Shown one piece after another: positions 53,001 to 59,953 of a stretch of DNA of 64,000 bases. The DNA is from Azospirillum sp. TSO35-2. GTDB lineage: Bacteria; Pseudomonadota; Alphaproteobacteria; Azospirillales; Azospirillaceae. The notes under the pieces were generated by a model, which was given only the letters and a program-made list of their open reading frames with translations, was not told the DNA's origin and searched no databases. Each line of letters opens with the position of its first letter. Position 1 is the stretch's first letter. A program made the position numbers and the translations under genes. Location: the NCBI RefSeq assembly GCF_003116095.1, contig NZ_LGRA01000013.1, positions 1,342-65,341 of the forward strand, written 5' to 3'.

Positions 53001-53330
53001 CGGATGCTGGTCGACCAGCAGGGCGTCGCGCGCGGTGTGATTGATGACAAGGTCCATCATCACCGACTGGCCATGGCGCCGCGCCTCGGCGATGAAGCCG
53101 CGCAGCAGGTCGTCGTCGCTCTCCGGCGCATCGCCGCGCAACTGCGGGTGCAGCCGGTAGGGGTCCTTGATTGCGTAGAGGCTGCCGGAAAATCCGGGCT
53201 GGTGGATGGGGTTCAGGAAGATCCAGTCGAATCCCATCCCCTGGATCCGCGGCAGGTGCCCGGCCCAGTCGCGGACCGGACCGGCCAGGGTCGGAAACAG
53301 GTTGTAGATGCGCGGTCCGACGATGTTCAT
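50010..53330 (-). CDS. glgE: GH13 alpha-amylase-type domain fused to maltose-1-phosphate maltosyltransferase GlgE
   Basis: A 1106-residue protein, against about 660-700 for plain GlgE. Residues 1-460 are a GH13 enzyme with an intact catalytic triad: Asp177 in GFRCDAAY, Glu206 in FFAETLG and Asp261 in ESHDTDR. From about 470 the GlgE N-domain begins (RMTIENVSPELDGGRFAVKR), then its barrel with IFRVDNPHTKPFPFWEWM (nucleophile Asp near 835) and ALFLAEAFTRPKLM (acid Glu near 864). GlgE extends alpha-1,4-glucans from maltose-1-phosphate. The first half may make or trim glucans or isomerise sugars; its reaction is not certain. GGAAGGGGG precedes the ATG. No maltokinase or treS lies nearby. Confidence 0.9.
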   Translation of the reverse strand: MNIVGPRIYNLFPTLAGPVRDWAGHLPRIQGMGFDWIFLNPIHQPGFSGSLYAIKDPYRLHPQLRGDAPESDDDLLRGFIAEARRHGQSVMMDLVINHTARDALLVDQHPDWYTRGPDGDLHSPGAVDPTNTNHVTVWGDLASLDYDRADARAGLVAYWTDYLRHYVGLGVTGFRCDAAYQVPAEVWKSLIDAARSWNPEIKFFAETLGCTVEQVRELCGAGFDFLFNSAKWWDFKADWLLDQYEAFRWIAPSVAFPESHDTDRLAAEVGSQDAVRLAAQLKMHYLFAASFSTGIMMPVGFEYGFTRKLDVVNTHPGDWEQPKLDLTGFIGAVNAMKAATPALNVEGPQRRVTSPHSAVLGLVRQVDGAALDQPDGCAILLLNPDENRPHVLDVGPVLAATGGGFEAFEDVTPEAEPLPMEPGTPLTLRPLELRVFRARQARAHPVELHDVEERGWMDSIAAGRMTIENVSPELDGGRFAVKRAVGDVMEVCADIFTDGTFVLAASVMYKADGDEAWSEAPMRLLDNDRWTGHVPLTRNARYTYSIEAWRDVWESWRADFKKKVDVGMTVDLELVEGRRFVEQALELNHGDGRAALAAVIERMQALAGREAIDYALSDEPRRIMARYGERQYKSRYVRELEVYVDRTAGAYSAWFEIFPRSASPDPSRPGTFDDVVGMLPMVRDMGFDVLYFPPIHPIGRAFRKGRNNTLNPGPDDPGVPYAIGGEEGGHDAIDPMIGDFDSFRRLVREAKRHGIEIALDFAVQCSPDHPWVKEHPHWFYWRPDGTIRYAENPPKKYQDIVNVSFYRQSYPDLWYALRDVVLMWCREGVRIFRVDNPHTKPFPFWEWMIREVQDRYPDALFLAEAFTRPKLMKRLAKVGFTQSYSYFTWRTTKPELTEYLTELTQGESREYMRPNFFANTPDILPPILTHGGRPAHMMRAVLAATLAGVYGLYGPYLLCEAEAYPGKEEYNHSEKYEVRHWNWDQPGNIRDYVTTINRIRRENPALHQFTNLRFYNAFDDNILLYGKMTAAKDNVILIAVNLDPYNGHGGTIEVPLWELGLPDGAHVQVEDLFSGHRFTWIGKFQHVWLDPHRNPAAIWRIVPPGV

Positions 53331-53596
53331 GGAACCCCCTTCCTTGACGCTGGTTCTCCGGTCCGGGCCGGCCGGTCGCGCGCGGCAGGGAATGCCCCGC
53401 CGCAGCCTCCACCGTTGACAGCCCGCCGCCCCCGTTGTGGGATCGATGGCGAGGATCGGACGCGCTCCCCCGGAACCTCGTTCTTCGGGGCGCGGCACCA
53501 CCGGCGGTCGGCGCCACACCCCCGCCGCTCAAACCCGGCGGAGCGGCGAAGGTTCCGCCCCACCCCACCCGCGCAACAGCCCACAGGATGACCCGC

Positions 53597-54448
53597 ATGG
53601 CCGCGACGTCCGGCAAGACCCCGAAAATCCGCCTCGCCAAACTGGATCAGACCAAGGCGCGGATCGACACGGCGGAGGAGTACGACCGCCGACTCGGCAA
53701 GCTCCAGAAGGAGCTGCTGCACATCCAGCAGACCTACTGGCACGAGAAGCGCCGCGCCGTCGTCCTGTTCGAAGGCTGGGACGCCGCCGGAAAAGGTGGG
53801 GCCATTCGCCGCATGACCGAGCCGCTCGACCCCCGCGGCTTCCACGTCTGGCCGATCTCCGCCCCCACGGCGGAGGAGCAGAGCAAGCACTATCTCTACC
53901 GCTTCTGGACCAAGCTGCCGGCCGGCGGCACCTTCGCCGTCTTCGACCGCTCCTGGTACGGCCGCGTCCTGGTCGAACGGGTGGAAAAGCTGGCGACCAA
54001 GGAGCAGTGGAAGCGCGCCTACGACGAGATCAACGAGTTCGAGCGGCTGCTGACCGACGACGGCGTGCGCATCGTCAAGCTGTTCCTGCACATCACGCCG
54101 GAAGAGCAGCTGGAACGCTTCCGCGAGCGCATGAAGAACCCCTACAAGCGCTGGAAGCTGACCGAGGAGGATTTGCGCAACCGCGCCCGCTGGGACGATT
54201 ACGCCAAGGCGACGGAGGCGATGTTCGACAAGACCTCCACCCCGCAGGCACCGTGGCACGCGGTGGAGGCGAACTCCAAATGGCACGCCCGGCTGAAGGT
54301 GCTGGAGATCGTGACGGCCGCGCTGAAGGCCGGCGTCACCATCGCCCCGCCGCCGGTCAACGGCAACGTCGCCAGGATCGCCGCGGAAATCCTCGGCATG
54401 CATCCCGGCGCGGGTGGGGAAGACGGCGACCGCAACGTGGAGGCGTGA
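53597..54448 (+). CDS. ppk2: Polyphosphate kinase 2 family protein
   Basis: A 283-residue PPK2 kinase. Walker A is VVLFEGWDAAGKGGAIRR, with PLDPRGFHVWPISAPTAEE, the Walker B-like AVFDRSWYGRVLVERV, and the lid region RARWDDYAKATEAMFDKTST followed by PWHAVEANSKWHAR. PPK2 enzymes use polyphosphate to phosphorylate nucleotides or run the reverse reaction; the acceptor (AMP, ADP or GDP) cannot be fixed by eye. The ATG at 53597 has AGGA nine bases upstream; 53588 is an alternative. It is divergent from glgE; the 266-base gap shows no gene and should carry both promoters. Confidence 0.92.
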   Translation: MAATSGKTPKIRLAKLDQTKARIDTAEEYDRRLGKLQKELLHIQQTYWHEKRRAVVLFEGWDAAGKGGAIRRMTEPLDPRGFHVWPISAPTAEEQSKHYLYRFWTKLPAGGTFAVFDRSWYGRVLVERVEKLATKEQWKRAYDEINEFERLLTDDGVRIVKLFLHITPEEQLERFRERMKNPYKRWKLTEEDLRNRARWDDYAKATEAMFDKTSTPQAPWHAVEANSKWHARLKVLEIVTAALKAGVTIAPPPVNGNVARIAAEILGMHPGAGGEDGDRNVEA

Positions 54449-54463
54449 GGGGGCAGACGCTCC

Positions 54464-56353
54464 TCAGTCCCGTCCCCACAGCCCGCGCTCGCCCAGATCC
54501 TCGCCGCGCTGGCGTTCCAGCGCCTGGGAGTAGCGGCGCAGCGCAAAGGACTCCGTCACATAGCCGATGACCCGGCGGTCGGTGGGGGAGGACAGGACCG
54601 GCAGCGCCTCCACCTCCGCGCTGCCGAAGCGGCGCAGCACGGTGCGGGCGTCGTCGCCCGGCAGCAGGACCGCGTCGGCGTTGCGGGCCAGCGTCGAGAC
54701 GCGGGTCTCGCCGGCGGTCGCGTCCTGGTCCGGGTCGTGGATGGTCGCCATGTCGACGAGGCCGGCGTAGGTGCCCGCCTCGTCGACGGTGAACACCATC
54801 TTGGCAGCGCCCAGCGGGTAGAGCCGGCGCAGCGCCTCCACCGTCAGGTTGGCGGGGGCGATCTTGGCGTCGCGGCGCATCAGCCGGAACGCCGTCAGCT
54901 CCGACAGCCAGCCGACATCGTAGGCGCCGCGGATCGGCACGCCGCGCAGATGGAAGCGCCAGGTCGCGAAGGAATAGCCGAAGGCCTGACGCACCACCGT
55001 GGTAGACAGCACCACCCCGATCAGCACGCCCGACGCCGCCCACAGATCCTGCGTCGTCTCCAGCACCAGCAGCACCATGGTGACCGGCGCGCCGACGATG
55101 CCGGCGGCGACCGATCCCATGCCGACCAGCAGCAGCAACCCGCCGTCGATGCCCAACTGCGGCAGGAACCCGTCGGTCGCCACCGCCAGCAGGCCGCCGA
55201 ACAGCCCGCCGATGAACAGCGAGGCGCTGAACAGGCCGCCGCGGAAGCCCGATCCCAGCGACAGCGCCGACGCCAGCACCTTGGCGACCAGCGTCAGCGC
55301 CAGCGCCAGCGCGCCGCCCGCCAGCTCCGGCGGGACCGCCCCCGGTCCGCTGCCCATCACCGCCGGCACCGCCAGCGCCAGCGCGCCGAAGGCGGCGCCG
55401 CCCAGCGCCGGCCGCAGCCACAGCGGTCCCGGCAGGCGCTTGAACACCCGCTCCGCCACCGTGACCGCCTGCATGGCCAGGATGCTGAGCCAGCCGGCCA
55501 GGAAGCCGACGACGCCGCAGGCGGCGTAGTCCCACCCGGCGATCACCACCGGCCGGCCGAGCGCCAGCGGGATTTCGCCGCCGGTCAGCAGCCCGGACGC
55601 CGCCACCGCCAACACCGCCGCCGCTCCCACCGGAGCCAGCGCCGCCAGGGTGTAGCCGCCCAGCACCAGTTCGAAGGCGTAGAAGGCGCCGGCCAGCGGC
55701 GCGTGGTAGGCCGCGGCGATGGCCGCCGCCGCACCGCAGCCGACCATGGTGCGCAGGTCGGCCCGCCGCAGCCGCAACCGCTGCCCGACGACCGACGCGA
55801 AGCCGGCGCCGGCCTGGGTGTAGGCCGCCTCCATCCCCACCGACGCGCCGGAGCCGTTCGACAGGGTGGTGGTCACCGTCAGGCGCAGGCTGTCGATCAG
55901 CGACATCTTGCCGCCGTAGAGCGCGTTCGCCTCCACCGCGTCGATGATGGCGTTCGGGCGCCAGCGCCGCACCAGCGACGACAGCAGGCCGAGCAGCAAC
56001 CCGCCCGCCACCGGCACGCCCAGCGTGCGCAGCATCTCCGGCGCGCTCTGGCCCAGACGTTCGCCGTGCGGCAGGTCGAAGGCGGCACCCTGGAGCGCCA
56101 GCACCCCCTCGTGCAGCAGGCCGACCGCCAGCCCGACCGCGCCGCCGATCAGCGCGGCAAGCAGCACAACCGCCAGCACGCTGTCGCGCACGCTCCAGCG
56201 GTCGGACAGGGTGGTGGCGGCCGAGGCGTCGAGCGTCGCGTAAAGGCTGGCTCCGGTGCGGGCGTTGTCGCCCACCCCGTCGATGGATGCGGTGTTGTCT
56301 GGCATGATGGCGTGCGATGCTTCAGATGTATTGATTACATCCGAATTGTGCAT
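54464..56353 (-). CDS. CLC-family chloride channel/antiporter with C-terminal CBS pair
   Basis: A 629-residue membrane protein. After about 70 polar residues come the CLC helices: SVLAVVLLAALIGGAVGLAV, a region with GASVGMEAAYTQAG where the gating Glu of the usual GKEGP is kept but the rest differs, and FRGGLFSASLFIGGLFGG where GGxFxP is expected. The GSGIP selectivity motif is not recognisable (the matching stretch reads RPNAIIDAVEAN). The last 130 residues hold two CBS-like motifs (VFTVDEAGTYAGLVDMATIH; ALPVLSSPTDRRVIGYVTES). It is convergent with ppk2. The ATG at 56353 is used; 56305 has no ribosome site. Confidence 0.88.
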   Translation of the reverse strand: MHNSDVINTSEASHAIMPDNTASIDGVGDNARTGASLYATLDASAATTLSDRWSVRDSVLAVVLLAALIGGAVGLAVGLLHEGVLALQGAAFDLPHGERLGQSAPEMLRTLGVPVAGGLLLGLLSSLVRRWRPNAIIDAVEANALYGGKMSLIDSLRLTVTTTLSNGSGASVGMEAAYTQAGAGFASVVGQRLRLRRADLRTMVGCGAAAAIAAAYHAPLAGAFYAFELVLGGYTLAALAPVGAAAVLAVAASGLLTGGEIPLALGRPVVIAGWDYAACGVVGFLAGWLSILAMQAVTVAERVFKRLPGPLWLRPALGGAAFGALALAVPAVMGSGPGAVPPELAGGALALALTLVAKVLASALSLGSGFRGGLFSASLFIGGLFGGLLAVATDGFLPQLGIDGGLLLLVGMGSVAAGIVGAPVTMVLLVLETTQDLWAASGVLIGVVLSTTVVRQAFGYSFATWRFHLRGVPIRGAYDVGWLSELTAFRLMRRDAKIAPANLTVEALRRLYPLGAAKMVFTVDEAGTYAGLVDMATIHDPDQDATAGETRVSTLARNADAVLLPGDDARTVLRRFGSAEVEALPVLSSPTDRRVIGYVTESFALRRYSQALERQRGEDLGERGLWGRD

Positions 56354-56510
56354 CGGGTTCCAATCATGTGGAAATATGGATTGAGCCCGATAGAATCGCA
56401 GAGCTCCCGTGTTTCGCGCCAACCCTCTCAACTCGCTCCGCAGGGCATTCGACCCCAAGCACCAGACTCTTCTCCCCATCCGCAAAGCGGCCCGAAAAGG
56501 ACCGTGGATA

Positions 56511-57107
56511 TCAGGAGCGGGCGTAGCCCGTCGCCCGATGCAATTGCACGGCGGTATCGAAAATCAGTGCCAGAGTTTCCTGATTAAAGTGACGGCGAGC
56601 GATCAGATACAGCAGTTCATGGAGGAGCCACGGCTTGGAGGCTCCACCTTCTCCAGGTTGGACGAAGGGAGCCTTATCAATCGCAATGCCCAGAATTGAT
56701 TCCGAAATCAGCCGTAAAACCACCAATTCCTGGACACGCCCAAAATAGCTGTCGGTTATTCGCCCGTTCGTATGGCCGATGTGAATGATTCGGTGGCGCA
56801 GCAGCCGAAAGGCGATCATGCCCGCCACTTTGCCCTCGGCAACGCCTTTGGTCCGCACATCTTCTGCCCGAAAGCCGCGACGAAGCATCAGAAAGCGCAG
56901 ATCATTCTCCGCCTCTCTGAAGGCGGATTCGAGTTCGGGCTCCGATACCCAAAGACGGCTGAAATCGATATCAGTCGGCTTGCCGGATGTCACGGCAAAG
57001 CCTTGAATCTGACGGACGACAAGCTTCACCGTTATGTAGAACTGCTTGGTCAGCTCTTCGAGCATCTCCTTGGTTAGGAAGCTCGGCAATTCTTTATCAA
57101 CCGGCAC
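56511..57107 (-). CDS. Unrecognised protein in low-GC islet (198 aa)
   Basis: I do not recognise it. The GTG at 57107 has GGAG seven bases upstream and is preferred over the ATG at 57146. The 198-residue product has no signal peptide or membrane helix. It is mixed alpha/beta with a basic centre (RGFRAEDVRTKGVAEGKVAG, FRLLRHRIIHIGHTNGRITD) and a hydrophobic C-terminal helical part (LHELLYLIARRHFNQETLAL). GC content is clearly lower than its neighbours and rare codons (ATA, AAA, TTA) are used more, which suggests acquisition by transfer. It follows the 77-residue gene by 66 bases in the same direction. Confidence 0.72.
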   Translation of the reverse strand: MPVDKELPSFLTKEMLEELTKQFYITVKLVVRQIQGFAVTSGKPTDIDFSRLWVSEPELESAFREAENDLRFLMLRRGFRAEDVRTKGVAEGKVAGMIAFRLLRHRIIHIGHTNGRITDSYFGRVQELVVLRLISESILGIAIDKAPFVQPGEGGASKPWLLHELLYLIARRHFNQETLALIFDTAVQLHRATGYARS

Positions 57108-57173
57108 TATAAATCTCCACCAGGGTAGTCGAAGCGCCCCGGCCATGATTCAGATTAAATATTGTTAAATAAA

Positions 57174-57407
57174 TCAGATTCCAAGATCGTTAACGGCCTG
57201 GACCAGACTGTGGCTAAGATCAGCCGATATATCCCTTTCGTCCGCCATGCGCGGAATAGATGATGCCCGGATGCGGGTGAGTAGCTGATCGGGTGTTACG
57301 CCACTGTTCGTTACAGGCGCGAACCCAACATTTAAGGCGCGGTGCGCAACATTGGACGCAATCTCCTTCATTGCGTCCTCTGATCCGACGAGGTCCAAAA
57401 AGGACAT
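57174..57407 (-). CDS. Unrecognised small protein in low-GC islet (77 aa)
   Basis: A 77-residue soluble protein (MSFLDLVGSEDAMKEIASNV ...), acidic at the start, with a central VTPDQLLTRIRASSIPRM and a helical end LSHSLVQAVNDLGI. The family is not recognised. It is the first gene of a two-gene unit with a recognisable promoter upstream. Its size and pairing recall two-component small modules such as toxin-antitoxin or defence accessories, but no motif supports that. Confidence 0.6.
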   Translation of the reverse strand: MSFLDLVGSEDAMKEIASNVAHRALNVGFAPVTNSGVTPDQLLTRIRASSIPRMADERDISADLSHSLVQAVNDLGI

Positions 57408-57805
57408 ACCCAGCTACCCCTGCTATTTCCGTTCCTCAATAGGGCATTTTTAAGATCGATAAGAGTGGAAGTCAACATTCTTTCCTAAGAACTCACGGGT
57501 CATTCGACCGAATCCCGACAGGCGATCAACCTATCTTGGGAAAGCAAGATCAGATTTCGAGGTTGGTTACAATCGCGTGGCCTCTAAACACATCGTCCAG
57601 AGATTCGGATCCCAGACCGGACCCCGTGGAATTTTCATGAAGTAACTTTGTAAGTCTGTGAAGTCAACAAAATCGCCGCCCAATCGCCCTCTTGCGTTTG
57701 GCGGCTCAGACCACACCCTTCTGTGCAAATCACCTGAGAATGCTCAATGAGTTACAGCCGACCATAATCCAAGTGCCGGAAAGGGGTGGAGAAGCTGGAC
57801 AGTCA
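57408..57805. other. Intergenic part of the low-GC islet
   Basis: Apart from the promoter at 57447-57475 I see no gene, tRNA or clear repeat. Composition is AT-rich compared with both sides. Confidence 0.5.
57447..57475 (-). promoter_or_regulatory. Sigma-70-type promoter for the two islet genes
   Basis: On the minus strand TTGACT (57475-57470) and TAAAAA (57452-57447) are spaced by exactly 17 bases, 40 bases before the ATG of the 77-residue gene. It is the most canonical housekeeping promoter visible in the window. Confidence 0.6.
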
Positions 57806-59116
57806 TCAGGACTTGGAGGGGGGTGGCTTCGTCTGTGGCTTCACCGACGGCACAGCGGCAGGGGGTGTGGGCGACGCCGCCGGAGCGGGAGGCGTGAACG
57901 GCGGGCTGGCCGGGGCAGCAACCGCATCGGCCGGCGCACCAGGAGCCATCGTACCGGCACGGCGCAGCACCTGGGCGAGGTTGTCGCGCACCTTGTCGGC
58001 CAACGCCACGTCGGGCTCGCCCGCCTCGTGGAACAGCACGGTGAACAGCCGGCGCTGCGACAGCAGGAAGGTCAGGGAGACGTGCAGCGTGCCCTGCGTC
58101 ATCGCGCAGTCGACGGCGCCGGTGCGCAGCCACACCGCACCGGACTGTTCGGGCGGGTTCAGCGTGATGGTGCCGGTGCCCTCGCATTTCTGCTTCATGC
58201 TGTCGGCGAAGGAGGTGGACAGCTCGTCGATCTTGGCGCCTTCGGGCACCGCGCGCTCGCGGATGCCGCCGACGATCGGACCGAAGCGCCAGGCAACGTC
58301 GGCCGGGCGCCGCTCCGGCGGCACCTTGTCCATCGGCACCAGCTCCGCGTCATGGACGCCGGCGGCGGTCAGCAGGGTCTCCAGCCCTTCCGGCAGCCGC
58401 GCCGCCTTCGGCTTCTCGGGCGCCGGCCGGCCGGCCGCGACCTTGATCGGCGGGACGTTGCCGTCCTTGTCGACACAGGTCTTCAGGTCGCCCAGCGCCT
58501 TCTTGGTGCCGCTCAGCTTGAAGGTGATCCGGTCGGTGGCGGAGGACACCACCAGTTCGCTGCCGTTCATCAGCGCGGTGACCAGCTCCTCGTCCTTGCC
58601 GTTGGAGACGACCAGCATGTCCGGCTGCGAGGCCATCGCGGTCCGTTCGCGCTTCAGCTTGCCGTCGACCTCGACCTTGACCGGCCATTCGCCGCCCTTG
58701 GGCAGGTCGGCGCCGGGAATGCCGATGCCGAGGTTGGTTTCGCCCTTCGGGCTGCGGGCGATCATCAGCACATGGCCGGAGGTGAATTCCCCCTCCACCA
58801 CGCAATAGGCGAAGCTGCCGTCCTTCTTCTTGGCGGCGCCGCCGTCCCAGCTCTCGATTAGTTCGGCCGGCCCGTCGGCCTTGCCGTCCGGCTTGGGCCC
58901 CGGCTTGTCGGGGCCGCCCTTGCCCGGCGGCGCCTTCGCCGGGGCATCGTTGGCCCCGCCACGCGGCACCACCAGTTCGGACTCCGGTTCCGGCAGGCCG
59001 TAATAGGCGGATGGCGGAACGTTCGGCTCGACCGGCACCAGTTCGGCCATCGCTGGAACCGACGCCGCCCCCAGCAGGAGAAGAGCGGACAGCGAAGCGG
59101 CGAGGCGGGCGGTCAT
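57806..59116 (-). CDS. Unrecognised secreted protein (436 aa)
   Basis: A 436-residue protein with a Sec signal peptide (residues 1-25, LAASLSALLLLGAASVPAMA), a Pro/Gly/Lys-rich linker (about 40-75) and two compact regions. The first (about 80-200, FAYCVVEGEFTSGHVLMIAR, MLVVSNGKDEELVTALMNGS, FKLSGTKKALGDLKTCVDKD) resembles a module seen in many secreted alphaproteobacterial proteins that have a paired-Cys end. The second is about 215-395. The C-terminus is Ala/Pro-rich and lysine-terminated. No function is recognised. The ATG at 59116 is chosen because it exposes the signal. It lies 138 bases after livF and may or may not belong to that operon. Confidence 0.8.
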   Translation of the reverse strand: MTARLAASLSALLLLGAASVPAMAELVPVEPNVPPSAYYGLPEPESELVVPRGGANDAPAKAPPGKGGPDKPGPKPDGKADGPAELIESWDGGAAKKKDGSFAYCVVEGEFTSGHVLMIARSPKGETNLGIGIPGADLPKGGEWPVKVEVDGKLKRERTAMASQPDMLVVSNGKDEELVTALMNGSELVVSSATDRITFKLSGTKKALGDLKTCVDKDGNVPPIKVAAGRPAPEKPKAARLPEGLETLLTAAGVHDAELVPMDKVPPERRPADVAWRFGPIVGGIRERAVPEGAKIDELSTSFADSMKQKCEGTGTITLNPPEQSGAVWLRTGAVDCAMTQGTLHVSLTFLLSQRRLFTVLFHEAGEPDVALADKVRDNLAQVLRRAGTMAPGAPADAVAAPASPPFTPPAPAASPTPPAAVPSVKPQTKPPPSKS

Positions 59117-59254
59117 GACGAGGTAATCCACAGAGTCGGTTGTGGCGGCGAAGCTATCCGTGCCCGCATCCATCCGCAAGCGCAACCGGCCTGCCGACCG
59201 CGGGAGGCTGCCACCTGTTGCACAGGACACGCAGCAGGCGCAGCGACGCTCCCC

Positions 59255-59953
59255 TCACCCGAAGAAGGCATCCCGCACCGCCTCCTCCGACAGCGCCGCC
59301 ACCGGCCCGTCGGCCACGACACGGCCCAGCCGCAACAGCACGGCGCGCGGGGCGGCGGACAGGGCGCGGGCGGCGCTCTGTTCGGCGAGCAGCACCGCGG
59401 TGCCCGCCGCGGCGATATGGCGGATGGCGGCGAAGACCTCGTCGGCCAGCTTGGGCGACAGGCCGAGCGACGGTTCGTCGAGCAGCAGCAGCCGCGGCCG
59501 GCCCATCAGCGCGCGCCCCAGGCTCAGCATCTGCTGCTGCCCGCCGGACAGGCGCCAGGCGCTGTCGCGGCTCTTGCGCGCCAGATCGGGGAACAGGGCG
59601 AAGACCCGCTCGACGTCCTCCGCCCGGTCGCGCGCCGCGGCCAAGCCGGCGACCTCCAGATTGTCGCGCACGCTCATGCCGGGGAAGACCCGCCGCCCCT
59701 CCGGCACATAGCCGATGCCGCGGCGGACCCGCGCCTCGGTCGCCAGCCCGCCGAGATCGGCGCCGTCGAAGCGCAGCTCCCCCCGCGCCGGCACGAGGCC
59801 GAGCACCGCCTTCAACAGCGTCGACTTCCCCGCCCCGTTGGCGCCGAGCAGCGCCACCGTCTCCCCCGCCGCGACGGTCAGCGACACGCCGTCGAGCGCG
59901 TCGGCGCCGCCGTAACCGGCGCTCACGCCCGTGATGGACAGCAGCGCGCTCAC
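59255..59953 (-). CDS. LIV-type ABC transporter ATP-binding protein (LivF-like)
   Basis: A 232-residue ATPase of the LivF group: LLGANGAGKSTLLKAVLGLV (Walker A), GIGYVPEGRRVFPGMSVRDN (LivF hallmark), RLSGGQQQMLSLGRALM (signature) and LLLLDEPSLGLSPKLADEVF. The GTG start overlaps the stop of the fused permease-ATPase gene in GTGA. It supplies the second ATPase of the importer whose operon starts behind a TPP riboswitch. Confidence 0.93.
   Translation of the reverse strand: MSALLSITGVSAGYGGADALDGVSLTVAAGETVALLGANGAGKSTLLKAVLGLVPARGELRFDGADLGGLATEARVRRGIGYVPEGRRVFPGMSVRDNLEVAGLAAARDRAEDVERVFALFPDLARKSRDSAWRLSGGQQQMLSLGRALMGRPRLLLLDEPSLGLSPKLADEVFAAIRHIAAAGTAVLLAEQSAARALSAAPRAVLLRLGRVVADGPVAALSEEAVRDAFFG

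Noticed and set aside
50415..53591. 1058-codon plus-strand frame opposite glgE
   Set aside because: No recognisable domain; composition is that of a reverse-strand shadow.
57590..57620. Short stretch resembling the 3' end of a tRNA near the low-GC islet
   Set aside because: No acceptor stem, anticodon arm or CCA partner can be folded; not supported as a tRNA or att site.
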